DNA of 64,000 bases from Amorphochlora amoebiformis (GCA_054601695.1 BAAHQB010000015.1:868001-932000); one strand, 5' to 3'. Positions 26,342 through 40,014 are shown, counted from the first letter of the stretch. The notes: generated by a model not told the origin, from the letters alone. Numbers and translations: made by a program.

Positions 26342-26455
26342 CTTATATTTATATATATATATATATATATAATATATATATGTATATATGTTATAATCTA
26401 TGTGTATATTTCGAGGTATATTATCTAATATTTATGTGTACATATGTGTATAATA

Positions 26456-26487
<32 letters not shown>

Positions 26488-26534
26488 ATATATATATATA
26501 TATATTGATTTTAGCTAAGATAAGGACAAAGATT

Positions 26535-26700
26535 TGGTCTAGGGCTAAATATTAGGGTTAGGGTTGAGTTAAGGTTAGGGTTAGAGTTTGGTTTAGAGTT
26601 AGATTTTGGGTTGGGTTAGAATTAGGGTTAGGGTTAGAATTAGGATTACGGTTAGAATTAGGGTTGGGGTTCGGGTTAGGGTTAGGGTTAGGGTTACATA
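26535..26700. repeat. Degenerate TTAGGG tract
   Basis: TTAGGG variants, many with TTAGAATTAGG. Confidence 0.85.
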
Positions 26701-26732
26701 AGATATTTGAATGAAATACACAAACATGGGTG

Positions 26733-26812
<80 letters not shown>

Positions 26813-26864
26813 TATATATATATATAATATATAATACACAATATATATATATATATATTTATAA

Positions 26865-26895
<31 letters not shown>

Positions 26896-26977
26896 CATAC
26901 ACATATATATATAATACATAATATATATCTATATATATATACATATATATATATTATGTATAGAATATATACACACA

Positions 26978-27011
<34 letters not shown>

Positions 27012-27046
27012 AAATATAAACCTACATATTTGTATACATACATTTG

Positions 27047-27080
<34 letters not shown>

Positions 27081-27114
27081 TATATACTAAACAAACATGA
27101 AAGAGCAAGTACAC

Positions 27115-27152
27115 ATACACACAAATCCTAACCCTACTAATACCCTTAATAC

Positions 27153-27201
<49 letters not shown>

Positions 27202-27317
27202 TACATATATATACACATATATATACCCCAAAAGCATACACAAACACATACACATACACATACACACCCTAACCCCAACCCTGATAACACCCTTAACATC
27301 TTCAAAACACGCTAAAC

Positions 27318-27367
<50 letters not shown>

Positions 27368-27486
27368 GTATGTATATATATATATATATATATACCCCAA
27401 AAACATACACAAACACATACACATACACATACACACCCTAACCCTAACCCTGATAACACCCTTAACATCTTTAAAACATGCTAAGC

Positions 27487-27527
<41 letters not shown>

Positions 27528-27622
27528 ACATATCCCCATACACATACACATACACATACACACCCTAACCCTAACCCTGATAACACCCTTAACATCTTTA
27601 AAACACGCTAAACATATATATA

Positions 27623-27625
<3 letters not shown>
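27115..27625 (-). repeat. Donor-edge copies of exon 21
   Basis: Copies at 27275-27320, 27450-27490 and 27570-27615 (and a fragment at 27128-27150) carry TGTTTAGCGTGTTTT(G/A)AAGATGTTAAGG|GT, followed by a short TTAGGG-type stretch and (TGTATG)n. Confidence 0.9.
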
Positions 27626-27696
<71 letters not shown>

Positions 27697-27697
27697 C

Positions 27698-27759
27698 CCT
27701 TAACATCGTCAAAACACGCCAAACACTTTGTCTCTGTGGCCTCTGCAGCTTGGCAATAC
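27698..27759 (-). CDS. Gene A exon 21: RING1, first zinc pair
   Basis: Acceptor TAACTTAG|G and donor TTAAGG|GTATTA. It reads [25 protein letters not shown] is the opening C-x2-C-F of an RBR RING1. At least three copies of its 3' edge with donor lie in the downstream intron (27285-27620). Confidence 0.85.
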
Positions 27760-27764
27760 CTAAG

Positions 27765-28800
27765 TTAGGGTTAGGGTTAGGGTTAGGGTTAGGGTTAGGG
27801 TTAGGGTTAGGGTTAGGGTTAGGGTTAGGATCAGATCATTCAGCATGTCTTAGTCCGACCGAGGGCCGGTGACTCCTCCACAGGTTAGGATCAGATTATT
27901 CAGCATGTCTTAGTCCTAGGACCATTGACTCTCCACAGGGTAGGGTTAGGGTTAGGGTTAGGGTTAGGGTTAGGGTTAGGGTTAGGGTTACGGTTAGGGT
28001 TAGGGTTAGGGTTAGGATCAGATTATTCAGCATGTCTTAGTCCTAGGACCATTGACTCTCCACAGGGTAGGGTTAGGGTTAGGGTTAGGGTTAGGGTTAG
28101 GGTTAGGGTTAGGGTTAGGGTTAGGGTTAGGATCAGATTATTCAGCATGTCCTAGGACCATTGACTCTCCACTGGTTAGGGTTAGGGTTAGGGTTAGGAC
28201 TAGGGGTAGAGTTAGTGCGAAAGATAGGGTTAGGGTTCGGGTTTGGGTTGAGATAGCGGTTAGGGATTACAGATAGGGTTATGGTTAGGTTAGGGTTAGG
28301 AGGGCCAGAGTTGGGTTTAGGGTTAGGATTAGGGTTAGGATCAGATTATTCAGCATGTCTTAGTCCGGGACCATTGACTCGGTTAGGGTTAGGGTTAGGG
28401 TAGGGTTAGGGTTAGGGTAGGGTTAGGGTTAGGGCTAGGTTGAGCTTGGGGTTAGGATTAGGGATGCTCATTTTGTAGGTTAAGTTAATACCGGGGTTTA
28501 AGCTTCTCTCCGGAGGTCTTGAGACTGGCTTTCGGGTTGGAGTTAGGGTTAGGGTTAGGGCTAGGGTTAGGGTTAGGGTTAGGGTAACGGTTAGGGTAAC
28601 GGTTAGGTTAGGGTTAGGGTTAGGATCGAATTAGTCTGCATATCATAGAAGGAGGGCTATTGAATACCATATCGAGGGTTGTATTTAGTGTTCTCAGCAT
28701 ATCTTTGCGGGTTAGGTAGGGTCAGGGTTAGGGTTAGGGTTAGGGTTAGGGTTAGGGTTAGGGTTAGGGTTAGGGTTAGGGTTCAGGTTAGGGCTAGAGA
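27765..28800. repeat. TTAGGG tracts with a recurring 45-bp element
   Basis: Pure and degenerate TTAGGG interrupted at 27827, 27885, 28015, 28130 and 28340 by TTAGGATCAGATTATTCAGC followed by ATGTCTTAGTCC and a CATTGACTC-type end. One diverged copy is at 28620. Confidence 0.9.
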
Positions 28801-28819
28801 GTCGTACAGTATTTCATAG

Positions 28820-29187
28820 CCCTAACCTCAAAAAACTAACCCGAGCACATCCCTAACCTAACCCTAACCCTGACACTAATCTTTCCCTAGCAATAACCCT
28901 AACCCTAACCCTAACCCTAACACTAACCCTAACCCTAACCCTAACCCTAACCCTAACCCTAACCCTAATCGTAACCCTAACCCTAAGGAGTTGAAAGTTA
29001 CAGGTTTAGTTGGGGGGTACCATGGGCTCGGGACAAGTCGGCGAGAATCTAGAATGATGTAGGGTTAGGTCAGGATTAGGGTTAGGGTGAGGGTTATCGT
29101 TAGTGTTAGGGTTAGGGTTAGGGTTAGGATTAGGGTTAGGGTTAGGATTAGGGTTAGGATTAGGGTTAGGGTTAGGGTTAGGGTTAC
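28820..29187. repeat. Telomere-type tracts that flip orientation
   Basis: CCCTAA orientation from 28855 to 28985, then TTAGGG again from 29062 to 29187, with a 75-bp unique spacer between. Confidence 0.85.
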
Positions 29188-29217
29188 CTTTTCGGTCGTG
29201 TCTTGCACGTTCCATTT
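29188..29217 (-). CDS. Gene A exon 20
   Basis: Acceptor ATACCTCAG|A and donor AAAAG|GTAACC, reading NGTCKTRPK in phase. Its donor opens directly into (CCCTAA)n on this strand. Two decayed copies of the acceptor region lie upstream, 29225-29320. Confidence 0.45.
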
Positions 29218-29339
29218 CTGAGGTATAGATTGGGTTAAAATTCTAGATTGTGTTGACATTCTGGGGTATAGATTTGGGTAAAAATACTGGATTGTGTTGA
29301 CCTTTGGTGATGTTAGATGCGTTGAGTATATGAATAGAT

Positions 29340-29397
<58 letters not shown>

Positions 29398-29419
29398 TAT
29401 ATGTATGCATATACATACA

Positions 29420-29496
<77 letters not shown>

Positions 29497-29558
29497 TATA
29501 TACATATATACAAGTGAACATATATTTTTACGTCAAAAGTGCGTTTTTACATATGCAC

Positions 29559-29603
<45 letters not shown>

Positions 29604-29734
29604 GTATACATATACACATACATAAACAACATATAAGCTAGATTAGGATTATAAGACGACGTACATGTAAATATTCACACTCACGACATCACTCACGACA
29701 TACAAACTTGGTTAGGATTATAATCCATCGGTAT

Positions 29735-29775
<41 letters not shown>

Positions 29776-29816
29776 GTGTGTATATATATTATACACATAT
29801 ATATGCATACACACAC

Positions 29817-29851
<35 letters not shown>

Positions 29852-29921
29852 TACATATATTTCATACACACACATACACATATATGTGTATATATGTAAC
29901 AGTATGTATATACAAATATAC

Positions 29922-29967
<46 letters not shown>

Positions 29968-30014
29968 TACAAGATAGGTTAGGACTATAATCCGACTGTG
30001 TTGTTGAGATAATG

Positions 30015-30106
<92 letters not shown>

Positions 30107-30273
30107 TATATATATATACCTATATATATATATATATAATATTATATATATACCTATATATATATATGTGTGTGTGTATATATATGTGTATATATTTAGA
30201 TATATTATATAATATGCGTGATGTCCGTGTATACATATATGCTAAAGCATGATTTTATGCACACATGTTTATG

Positions 30274-30319
<46 letters not shown>

Positions 30320-30358
30320 GTGTGTGAGTGTAAATACAGGTTAAGATTATAACCCAAC

Positions 30359-30399
30359 TGTATTATTGAGATAATGATGTGCGCTGACCGCTGATAGAC
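30359..30399 (-). CDS. Gene A exon 19
   Basis: Acceptor GCCAACAG|GTC and donor ATACA|GTTGGG, reading [13 protein letters not shown]. Copies of its 3' edge plus donor occur downstream near 29977-30018 and, more decayed, near 29640 and 29711. Confidence 0.5.
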
Positions 30400-30404
30400 C
30401 TGTT

Positions 30405-30540
30405 GGCGGGTTAGGGTTAGGGTTAGGGTTAGGGTTAGGGTTAGGGTTAGGGTTAGAGTTAGGCTTAGGGTTAGGGTTAGGGTTAGAGTTAGGGCTAGGG
30501 TTAGGGTTAGGGTTAGGGTTAGGGTTAGGGTTAGGGTTGT
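30405..30540. repeat. TTAGGG tract in intron 18
   Basis: About 20 TTAGGG units with few variants. Confidence 0.9.
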
Positions 30541-30560
30541 GCCTAGTTTGGTGATTTTAC

Positions 30561-30592
30561 GGAGACGAGAGGAGAGTTCATTGTCGAGTCGT
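30561..30592 (-). CDS. Gene A exon 18, tentative
   Basis: Acceptor ATATATAG|AC and donor GTCTCC|GTAAAA, reading [10 protein letters not shown] in phase. A coiled-coil-like frame ([16 protein letters not shown]) is open but out of phase. Confidence 0.4.
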
Positions 30593-30603
30593 CTATATAT
30601 ATA

Positions 30604-30700
<97 letters not shown>

Positions 30701-30887
30701 GTGTATATATATGTATATATATGTGTATATATATATATATATATTATATTATATATATATATATACATGTGTGTATCCAACATATGATAAATATACATAC
30801 GTATGCATATGTATATATACATATATAGATAAATAAATACATATATATAAATATATATATATATGTATATAAATATATACATATATT

Positions 30888-30929
<42 letters not shown>

Positions 30930-30962
30930 TATATATATGTATGTATATATATATATATTGTT

Positions 30963-31001
<39 letters not shown>

Positions 31002-31094
31002 ATGTATGTAATTAATATATATGATATACATACATATGTATACACATACATTCACATACATGTACATCGTATATAAAAGTATATCTCTAAATAT

Positions 31095-31156
<62 letters not shown>

Positions 31157-31187
31157 TATATATATATATATATATAAACTATATATA

Positions 31188-31240
<53 letters not shown>

Positions 31241-31244
31241 AATA

Positions 31245-31398
31245 TATATATAATATGAATGATTGATATAGACCGATCTCTCATCATCTCTCAGGAGTAT
31301 GAACATACATAAACGATATATATATATATATATATATATATGAATGATTGATATAGACAAATCTCTCATCATTTCTCAGAAGTATGAACATACAAAAA

Positions 31399-31447
<49 letters not shown>

Positions 31448-31475
31448 TGATTGATATAGACAGATCTCTCATATA

Positions 31476-31510
<35 letters not shown>

Positions 31511-31656
31511 GAATATATAACCCTTCCATGGTTGAGATAGAAAACATGTCTGAAAAGTACAAACATATTTACAACAAATGTAATATTAATATATATATAT
31601 ATATATATAATATATATATATACTTTATATATATATATATATATATTTATTTAAAT

Positions 31657-31694
<38 letters not shown>

Positions 31695-31795
31695 CATATA
31701 TATATATATATCGTTTATGTATGTTCATACTTCTGAGAGATGATGAGAGATTTGTCTATATCAATCAGGTCGGTAGACAGCCATGACTTCGAACC

Positions 31796-31800
<5 letters not shown>
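31245..31800. repeat. Repeats in inverted orientation around 31.5 kb
   Basis: Three copies of a 60-bp unit (31257-31320, 31342-31400, 31444-31475) containing GATTGATATAGACAGATCTC and one inverted copy at 31711-31772. The inverted copy could be a plus exon ([11 protein letters not shown], donor GTCGGT). The complex patch 31515-31560 could be a minus exon HVFYLNHGR with a good acceptor; neither chains. Confidence 0.6.
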
Positions 31801-31836
<36 letters not shown>

Positions 31837-31900
31837 TACCATATCATATCATATATATATATATATATATATAAATATATATATATATCAATATCATATC

Positions 31901-32004
<104 letters not shown>

Positions 32005-32094
32005 TGTGTGTACATACATACATACATGCATACATACATATATATATATATATAACTATACAAAATATATACTCAAATGTATACATCTACAAAC

Positions 32095-32201
32095 CCTTTC
32101 CCTGAGAGTTCCTTCGCTTTCTCTTCCCCGCCGACCGTCGGGGCGACGGCGACCGTGACATCTTGCGTGACCTATTTCGATTTCGAACCGAATCCATTTT
32201 T
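32095..32201 (-). CDS. Gene A exon 17: RS-rich basic linker
   Basis: Acceptor GATCTCCTAG|A and donor AAAGG|GTTTGT, 35 codons containing [20 protein letters not shown]. An Arg/Ser-rich segment may be phosphorylated or nuclear-targeting (inference). The in-frame ATG means it could also begin a separate transcript. Confidence 0.65.
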
Positions 32202-32214
32202 CTAGGAGATCGAA

Positions 32215-32320
32215 TCAGGGTTAGGATCAGATTATTCAGCATGTCTTAGTCCGAGGACCATTGACTCGGTTAGGGTTAGGGTTAGGGTTAGGGTTAGGGT
32301 TAGAGTTAGGGTTAGGGGCT
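32215..32320. repeat. 45-bp element plus TTAGGG
   Basis: Same element as at 27.8 kb (GGATCAGATTATTCAGCATG) followed by TTAGGG units, in the intron upstream of exon 17. Confidence 0.85.
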
Positions 32321-32430
32321 AGATATGATTTTTTGTGATGTTTCTAAGAGTAGGGAGTGGTTTTGTGTTGTGTGCACATAATGTACTGTAATATATATAT
32401 ATAAATAAATATATGTATACATACATGTGA

Positions 32431-32467
<37 letters not shown>

Positions 32468-32659
32468 TTTTATATATATATATTACTAATATACATACAT
32501 ATGTACATATGAAAATGTATATATACATACATCCATACTTGCACATTTATAGACACACACATATTTGTACGTATTTACATACCCAACTTGCGAAATTTTA
32601 ATATTCTCGTGAAGCCAGCCCCTGTTTACCATTAGAGAGTATAAGTACGGTAGAGCATG

Positions 32660-32775
32660 CAATTTAGGAGGTTTTGTTATTTCCGGGATATGTTAAGGGA
32701 TTTTTGGCTAAATATAACGGAAAATTCTTGTATTTTTGCCTAAGTATAAGGGAAGAGTGTTGTAACTTTAAGAAT
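32660..32775. repeat. Short 32-bp tandem duplication
   Basis: Two to three imperfect copies of a unit containing TTTTTGCCTAAGTATAA. Open on both strands; coding is not supported. Confidence 0.6.
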
Positions 32776-32803
32776 GTTAATTTGTGTACAGAATGTTGTA
32801 TTG

Positions 32804-32859
<56 letters not shown>

Positions 32860-32964
32860 TAGATATAGATGCATATATGTATATATATATATACATATGT
32901 ACATGTATATGTATATGTATATATTTTCCACATACACTACAATACATACATTACATATACAATA

Positions 32965-33106
32965 GTACATACATCCGTACATACATACATACATACATAC
33001 ATACCTACATACCTCATACATACATACATACATACATACATACATACATACATACATACATACATACATTACATACATACATACATACAACATACATATA
33101 CATACA

Positions 33107-33174
<68 letters not shown>

Positions 33175-33770
33175 AACATACATACATACGTACATACATA
33201 CATACATACATGCATGGTACATACACACATACATACACACATACATACATACATACATACATTACGTACATACATACGTACATACATACATACATATATA
33301 CATACATACATACACATGTACATACATACACACATACATACATACATACATACATACATACATGCATACGTTCATGCATACATACATACTTGCATACATA
33401 CATACATACATGCATGCATACCACATATACACATACATAAACACACATACATACATGCATTCATACACAAATTACATACACGCATACATACATACACACA
33501 CACACATAAATACATACATGCATAGAACATACATACATACACACATACATACATACATACACACGCACACACACACACATACATACATACACACAAACAC
33601 ACATACTTACATACATGCATACATACATACACGCATACATACATATACACACATAGATACATACGCACATACATAGATACATACACACACACACACCTAT
33701 AATGCATACATACATACATATACACACATACGTACATACATACACATGTATAAAAACCTGAACACAAGCC
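32965..33770. repeat. (CATA)n tetranucleotide tract
   Basis: About 800 bp of CATA with CACA, TGCA and GTAC variants. Confidence 0.95.
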
Positions 33771-33780
33771 TGATACATAG

Positions 33781-33878
<98 letters not shown>

Positions 33879-34019
33879 TTTATATAATATATATATATAT
33901 ATATATATCTATAAATTTATCTACTTCTATACATATATATATGGAAGTAGATATACATATATATATATATAGTAGATATCCATATATATGTATATATATA
34001 TATGTAAATATTTACATAT

Positions 34020-34055
<36 letters not shown>

Positions 34056-34168
34056 ATATATATATTTATATATTATATATATATACATATATATATGGAT
34101 GTATATACACATATACATATATATTCCTACATACATTGAGTAAATGAATATATTCTGGTTGTAATTAC

Positions 34169-34212
34169 CGTGCTTCCTCTATAATGTCGAAGATATAGCC
34201 CAAACCCTGGCC
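34169..34212 (-). CDS. Gene A exon 16 (end of RWD-like domain)
   Basis: Acceptor TTATACATAG|GGC and donor GCACG|GTAATT, reading GQGLGYIFDIIEEA plus split Arg. A Gly followed by a hydrophobic 'IF' helix fits the closing helix of an RWD domain. Confidence 0.65.
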
Positions 34213-34254
34213 CTATGTATAACATAACACTACACGTTACGCTGGGCTACTATA

Positions 34255-34790
34255 GATGTTAAGGTTGGCATAGGTTATGAGGTTAGTATAGGTTATGAGG
34301 GAACTGTAGGCTAGGAGGGTATTACAGGTTATGAGGGTATTACAGGTTATGAGGGTATTATGGGTTAGGTTTGTGTAGGTTATGAGGGTTATATAGGTTA
34401 TGAGAGTATTATAGGTTATGAGGGTAGTATGAGGGCATTATAGGTTATGAGGATAATGTAGGTCATGAGGGTTATATAGGTTATGAGAGTATTATAGGTT
34501 ATGAGGGTAGTATGAGGGTATTATAGGTTATGAGGTTAGTAAAGGTTATAAGGGTTATATAGGTTATGAGAGTATTATAGGTTATGAGGGTAGTATGAGG
34601 GTATTATAGGTTATGAGGTTAGTAAAGGTTATAAGGGTTATATAGGTTATGAGAGTATTATAGGTTATGAGGGTAGTATGAGGGTATTATAGGTCATGAG
34701 GTTAGTGTAGGTTATGAGGGTTATATAGGTTATGAGAGTATTATAGGTTATGAGGGTAGTATGAGGGTAATATAGGTTATATAAGACCTT
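34255..34790. repeat. GGTTATGAGGGTATTATA minisatellite
   Basis: Higher-order units of about 85 bp built from 18-19-bp repeats, in the intron between exons 15 and 16. Confidence 0.9.
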
Positions 34791-34835
34791 TAGGGAGTCG
34801 ACCTTTTGGCGGAGGATGGTAACCATGTTGGTGGT
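34788..34835 (-). CDS. Gene A exon 15 (RWD-like C-terminal helix)
   Basis: Acceptor CTATCACAG|ACC and donor CTAAAG|GTCTTA, reading TTNMVTILRQKVDSLK, an amphipathic helix as found at the end of RWD domains. Confidence 0.7.
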
Positions 34836-34909
34836 CTGTGATAGCGTGTGATATAATATGTTGGGTATATTAAATATATGTGCGTGTCTACGGATGGGAA
34901 TACAATGGA

Positions 34910-34994
<85 letters not shown>

Positions 34995-35072
34995 TACATA
35001 TATATATATATATATATAATGTATATTATATTTACATATGTATATATATATATATAATATATATATATATAT

Positions 35073-35116
<44 letters not shown>

Positions 35117-35220
35117 GTATATATATATATAATATATATATATATATATTTATAACATATATATATATATATATTGTATACATACACTATATATACACGT
35201 ATATATGCATGTATATTATA

Positions 35221-35252
<32 letters not shown>

Positions 35253-35325
35253 CATGAATGTACATATGAGAGTAAAAGTTATTGTAGACCATCTTGTCAT
35301 CTATATACATATACATAGATACACA

Positions 35326-35357
<32 letters not shown>

Positions 35358-35402
35358 ATTTTATACGCATACAGGTATATATATACACACACATACATAT
35401 AT

Positions 35403-35462
<60 letters not shown>

Positions 35463-35615
35463 GTATGTATGTATATATGTAATATAATATAAATACATAT
35501 ATATGTATATATACATATATTACATCCACAGAAATTATATATATATATATAGTATATATATATAGTAGTATATATATTATATATATATATACATATATAT
35601 ATATATAATATATAC

Positions 35616-35660
35616 CATCTTGCCGTCTGTGTCCCCCCCGATATACGCGTTTAAAATTAT
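35616..35660 (-). CDS. Gene A exon 14 (RWD-like domain)
   Basis: Acceptor AATTGCAG|ATA and donor AAGATG|GTATAT, reading [16 protein letters not shown] decayed copy of its 3' edge with donor (GACAAGATG|GTCTAC) lies downstream near 35285-35310. Confidence 0.65.
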
Positions 35661-35678
35661 CTGCAATTGGTATGGATT

Positions 35679-35735
<57 letters not shown>

Positions 35736-35790
35736 TATATATGCATTGCGTATACATAATTTGTGCATATAGATATCATAGCCGAATATA

Positions 35791-35832
<42 letters not shown>

Positions 35833-35913
35833 ATAAGCGTAATATATATCAATATATATATACACACACATATATATATATGTATACATATATAAATATA
35901 TATATAAATATAC

Positions 35914-35973
<60 letters not shown>

Positions 35974-36044
35974 TTGTTTACATACATAAATCTATATACA
36001 TATATATATATATATAGTATAAATAAACATATATATATATATAT

Positions 36045-36075
<31 letters not shown>

Positions 36076-36077
36076 TC

Positions 36078-36111
<34 letters not shown>

Positions 36112-36168
36112 ATATATGTGTGTATATACATAATTATTCTATTTGTAACTTTTTCCCACGTTACATAC

Positions 36169-36186
36169 GTCAGGTGAAGATATTCG
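36169..36186 (-). CDS. Gene A exon 13 (18-nt microexon)
   Basis: CGAATATCTTCACCTGAC (RISSPD) between acceptor TATAG and donor GTATGT. A longer alternative ending at AAA|GTTACA reads [12 protein letters not shown] in another phase. Confidence 0.5.
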
Positions 36187-36262
36187 CTATAATATATATA
36201 TATATATATATATATTATACATAATACATATATGTAGATATATATTTATATATACATACATA

Positions 36263-36355
<93 letters not shown>

Positions 36356-36633
36356 CATATATATATATATATATAATATATACATATATATATATGTGTA
36401 TGTATTGCATAACACATGCAAACCACACAAAAACACACATACTACACAGACATACACCCCAATATCCACATAAAGAATCCCACAAACAGTTTAAGTAAAA
36501 TGATATAATATATTCATATATATATATATATATATATGTTTGTATATATATGTATACATATTTCCATATATATATACATATGTATACATATATATATATA
36601 TATATACATAGATATATATATATATGTATATAC

Positions 36634-36700
36634 CCCTCCACCCTTTGTGTTAAGAGGGTAGTCATACGGAAGCAACATCGCGACCTCAGCATATGTTATC
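36634..36700 (-). CDS. Gene A exon 12: RWD-like domain, YP motif
   Basis: Acceptor TTTTCTCAG|G and donor GGAGGG|GTATAT. In phase it reads [20 protein letters not shown], containing the L-P-x-x-Y-P signature of RWD/UBC-like folds, as expected right after the preceding strand. Other frames on both strands are open. Confidence 0.75.
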
Positions 36701-36719
36701 CTGAGAAAATATCAACAAT

Positions 36720-36812
36720 ATCTCTCTCTAATCTCTCTCGTATCTCTCTCGCGCCCTCTAATAGTCACTCTCGCGCCCTCTAATAGTCTCTCTCGCGCCC
36801 TCTAATAGTACC
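36720..36812. repeat. TCTCTCGCGCCCTCTAATAG repeat and poly-C
   Basis: Three 22-bp units followed by a C-rich run of about 20 bp. Confidence 0.85.
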
Positions 36813-36969
36813 CCCCCCCTCCCCCCCCCCAACTCTCAATCTCTCTGTATCTCACCATGGGCATATAGACACTTACATAGGATTCAAAGGGAAAAAGCGA
36901 AAGGTAGATATACGCGGACATATAGTATATATATATATATATGTATATATATGTGTGTGTGTGTGTGTG

Positions 36970-37024
<55 letters not shown>

Positions 37025-37203
37025 GTATATATATATGTATATATATATTATATATACATATATATGTATATATATTATATATTTATGTAAATATATTCAT
37101 ATGTTCGAATCGATTTCATGACGTTGTGATTGTTTTATCAGGTTTCTTTTTTTTTATTTCGGAGTTTGTATATGTATGTATATATATATATATATATATA
37201 TAG

Positions 37204-37320
<117 letters not shown>

Positions 37321-37403
37321 TATATACATATATATATATATACATAATACATATACATACAGTACATATATATACAATACATACACTTATAAAACATTAA
37401 TAC

Positions 37404-37533
37404 TTTGTGAGTTTTATACGGACGGCAAGTGAGAGAGGTCTTGTAAGGCTGAGTGTGAATTCTCCTTGGAGGATGAGAGAAAGAGATTCCAACTCTTCTG
37501 TTTGCGCGATCAGACACATAGAAGGTGACCATT
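37404..37533 (-). CDS. Gene A exon 11: RWD-like domain, start
   Basis: Acceptor TATAATAG|AA and donor CACAAA|GTATTA. The 42-codon frame contains [20 protein letters not shown] and ends [13 protein letters not shown] domains open with a helix of the form E-x-E-x-L-x-x-I and a following strand. Nine truncated copies of its 5' edge lie upstream (37575-38380). Between the exon and the copies, several differences are synonymous or conservative in this frame, which supports the frame. Confidence 0.8.
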
Positions 37534-37537
37534 CTAT

Positions 37538-37570
<33 letters not shown>

Positions 37571-37574
37571 ATAT

Positions 37575-37633
37575 ATATATAATTCTAGCTCTTTTGACTG
37601 CGCGATCTGACACATAGACGGTGACCATTCTAT

Positions 37634-37677
<44 letters not shown>

Positions 37678-37733
37678 ATATATAATTCCAACTCTTCTGT
37701 TTGCGCGATCAGACACATAGAAGGTGACCATTC

Positions 37734-37770
<37 letters not shown>

Positions 37771-37824
37771 TAATTCTAGCTGTTTTGACCGCGCGATGAG
37801 ACAGATAGACGGTGACCATTCTAT

Positions 37825-37868
<44 letters not shown>

Positions 37869-37942
37869 GTATGTATATATATATATATATATAATTCCAA
37901 TTCTTCTGTTTGCGCGATCAGACACATAGAAGGTGACCATTC

Positions 37943-37989
<47 letters not shown>

Positions 37990-38043
37990 ATATAATTCTA
38001 GCTCTTTTGACTGCGCGATCTGACACATAGACGGTGACCATTC

Positions 38044-38087
<44 letters not shown>

Positions 38088-38380
38088 CTAGCTCTTTTGA
38101 CTGCGCGATCAGACACATAGACGGTGACCATTCTATTATATATATATATATATAATATATATATAATTCTAGCTCTTTCGACTGCGCGATCTGACACATA
38201 GACGGTGACCATTCTATTACATATATATATATATATACACATATATATAATTCTAGCTGTTTTGACCGCGCGATCTGACACATAGACGGTGACCATTCTA
38301 TTACATATATATATATATATATATATAATTCTAGCTGTTTTGACTGCGCGATGAGACACATAGACGGTGGCCATTGTATT
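37575..38380 (-). repeat. Array of nine acceptor-edge copies of exon 11
   Basis: Units of 80-110 bp. Each repeats TATAATAG|AATGGTCACC through the codons for [10 protein letters not shown], then (TA)n. One copy (37683-37737) matches the real exon most closely. Confidence 0.95.
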
Positions 38381-38383
38381 ATA

Positions 38384-38437
<54 letters not shown>

Positions 38438-38588
38438 TACATACGTATATACACATATATAACATACATATATACTGCATATATACGTATACATCCATCA
38501 CAATATCCCAATTTTATTACAAACTAGCAAAACTCCGAAATAATAAAAAAAAAAATGAGAAAAGTTGGGAAACGCGCTATATTGCTAC

Positions 38589-38651
38589 CTTGAGAGGAGT
38601 TATCGTTTATATCACTCTGATCGTCAAGTCCGGATTTCAACGCTTCTAAGC
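38589..38651 (-). CDS. Gene A exon 10
   Basis: Acceptor GTTACTAG|GC and donor CAAG|GTAGCA, reading LEALKSGLDDQSDINDNSSQ. The plus strand is also open to a stop, but only the minus frame has both splice sites and matching phases. Confidence 0.65.
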
Positions 38652-38765
38652 CTAGTAACTGGTGTATGTACCTCGGGTTTGTTTGGGTTCTGACGTGTAT
38701 GTGTGTTTGTATTGTTTTTGTGGGTTGGTATGAATGAGATGAGAGGGTATGAATCTATGTGGATG

Positions 38766-38826
<61 letters not shown>

Positions 38827-38879
38827 TTATATATGTAACTAATAGATTCCCTTCTTCAATTCCACTTGTCCTCGCTCTC

Positions 38880-39590
<711 letters not shown>

Positions 39591-39621
39591 AAGGACGGGT
39601 AAAGGAATACCTTCTCCTCAC

Positions 39622-39643
39622 TCAGAATTGTTTCAATTTTCTC
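39622..39643 (-). CDS. Gene A exon 9 (22-nt microexon)
   Basis: Acceptor TTTACCCAG|GAG; the donor CTGA|GTGAGG gives EKIETIL plus a split Ser that exon 10 completes. A longer version ending at AAG|GTATTC exists but breaks the phase. Confidence 0.5.
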
Positions 39644-39657
39644 CTGGGTAAAGAATA

Positions 39658-39730
<73 letters not shown>

Positions 39731-39907
39731 CAAATACATATTTTGTTTATATTTCTTTTTATATGTTATACATCTACATACGCGTAAGATTTTGATATAT
39801 AACACATCTGTAATACATATACAAAGAAATACTATATATACATACAAATACACTACAAACATATACAAATATATATATATATATATATAATATATATACA
39901 TACATAC

Positions 39908-39952
39908 AGCAAAATTCCCTCCCGACAGACCCATTTTTAAATTTGGATTAGG
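39908..39952 (-). CDS. Gene A exon 8
   Basis: Acceptor GCATTCAAG|CCT and donor TTTGCT|GTATGT. It reads PNPNLKMGLSGGNFA, in phase with exons 7 and 9. Confidence 0.6.
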
Positions 39953-40014
39953 CTTGAATGCCTTAAACTACACACTAGATATGATATATATGATATACAT
40001 AGGGTTAAAATTAC

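Noticed and set aside
32740-33525. YIHTYIHT / MYVCMYVC frames
   Set aside because: (CATA)n tetranucleotide repeat, open on both strands.
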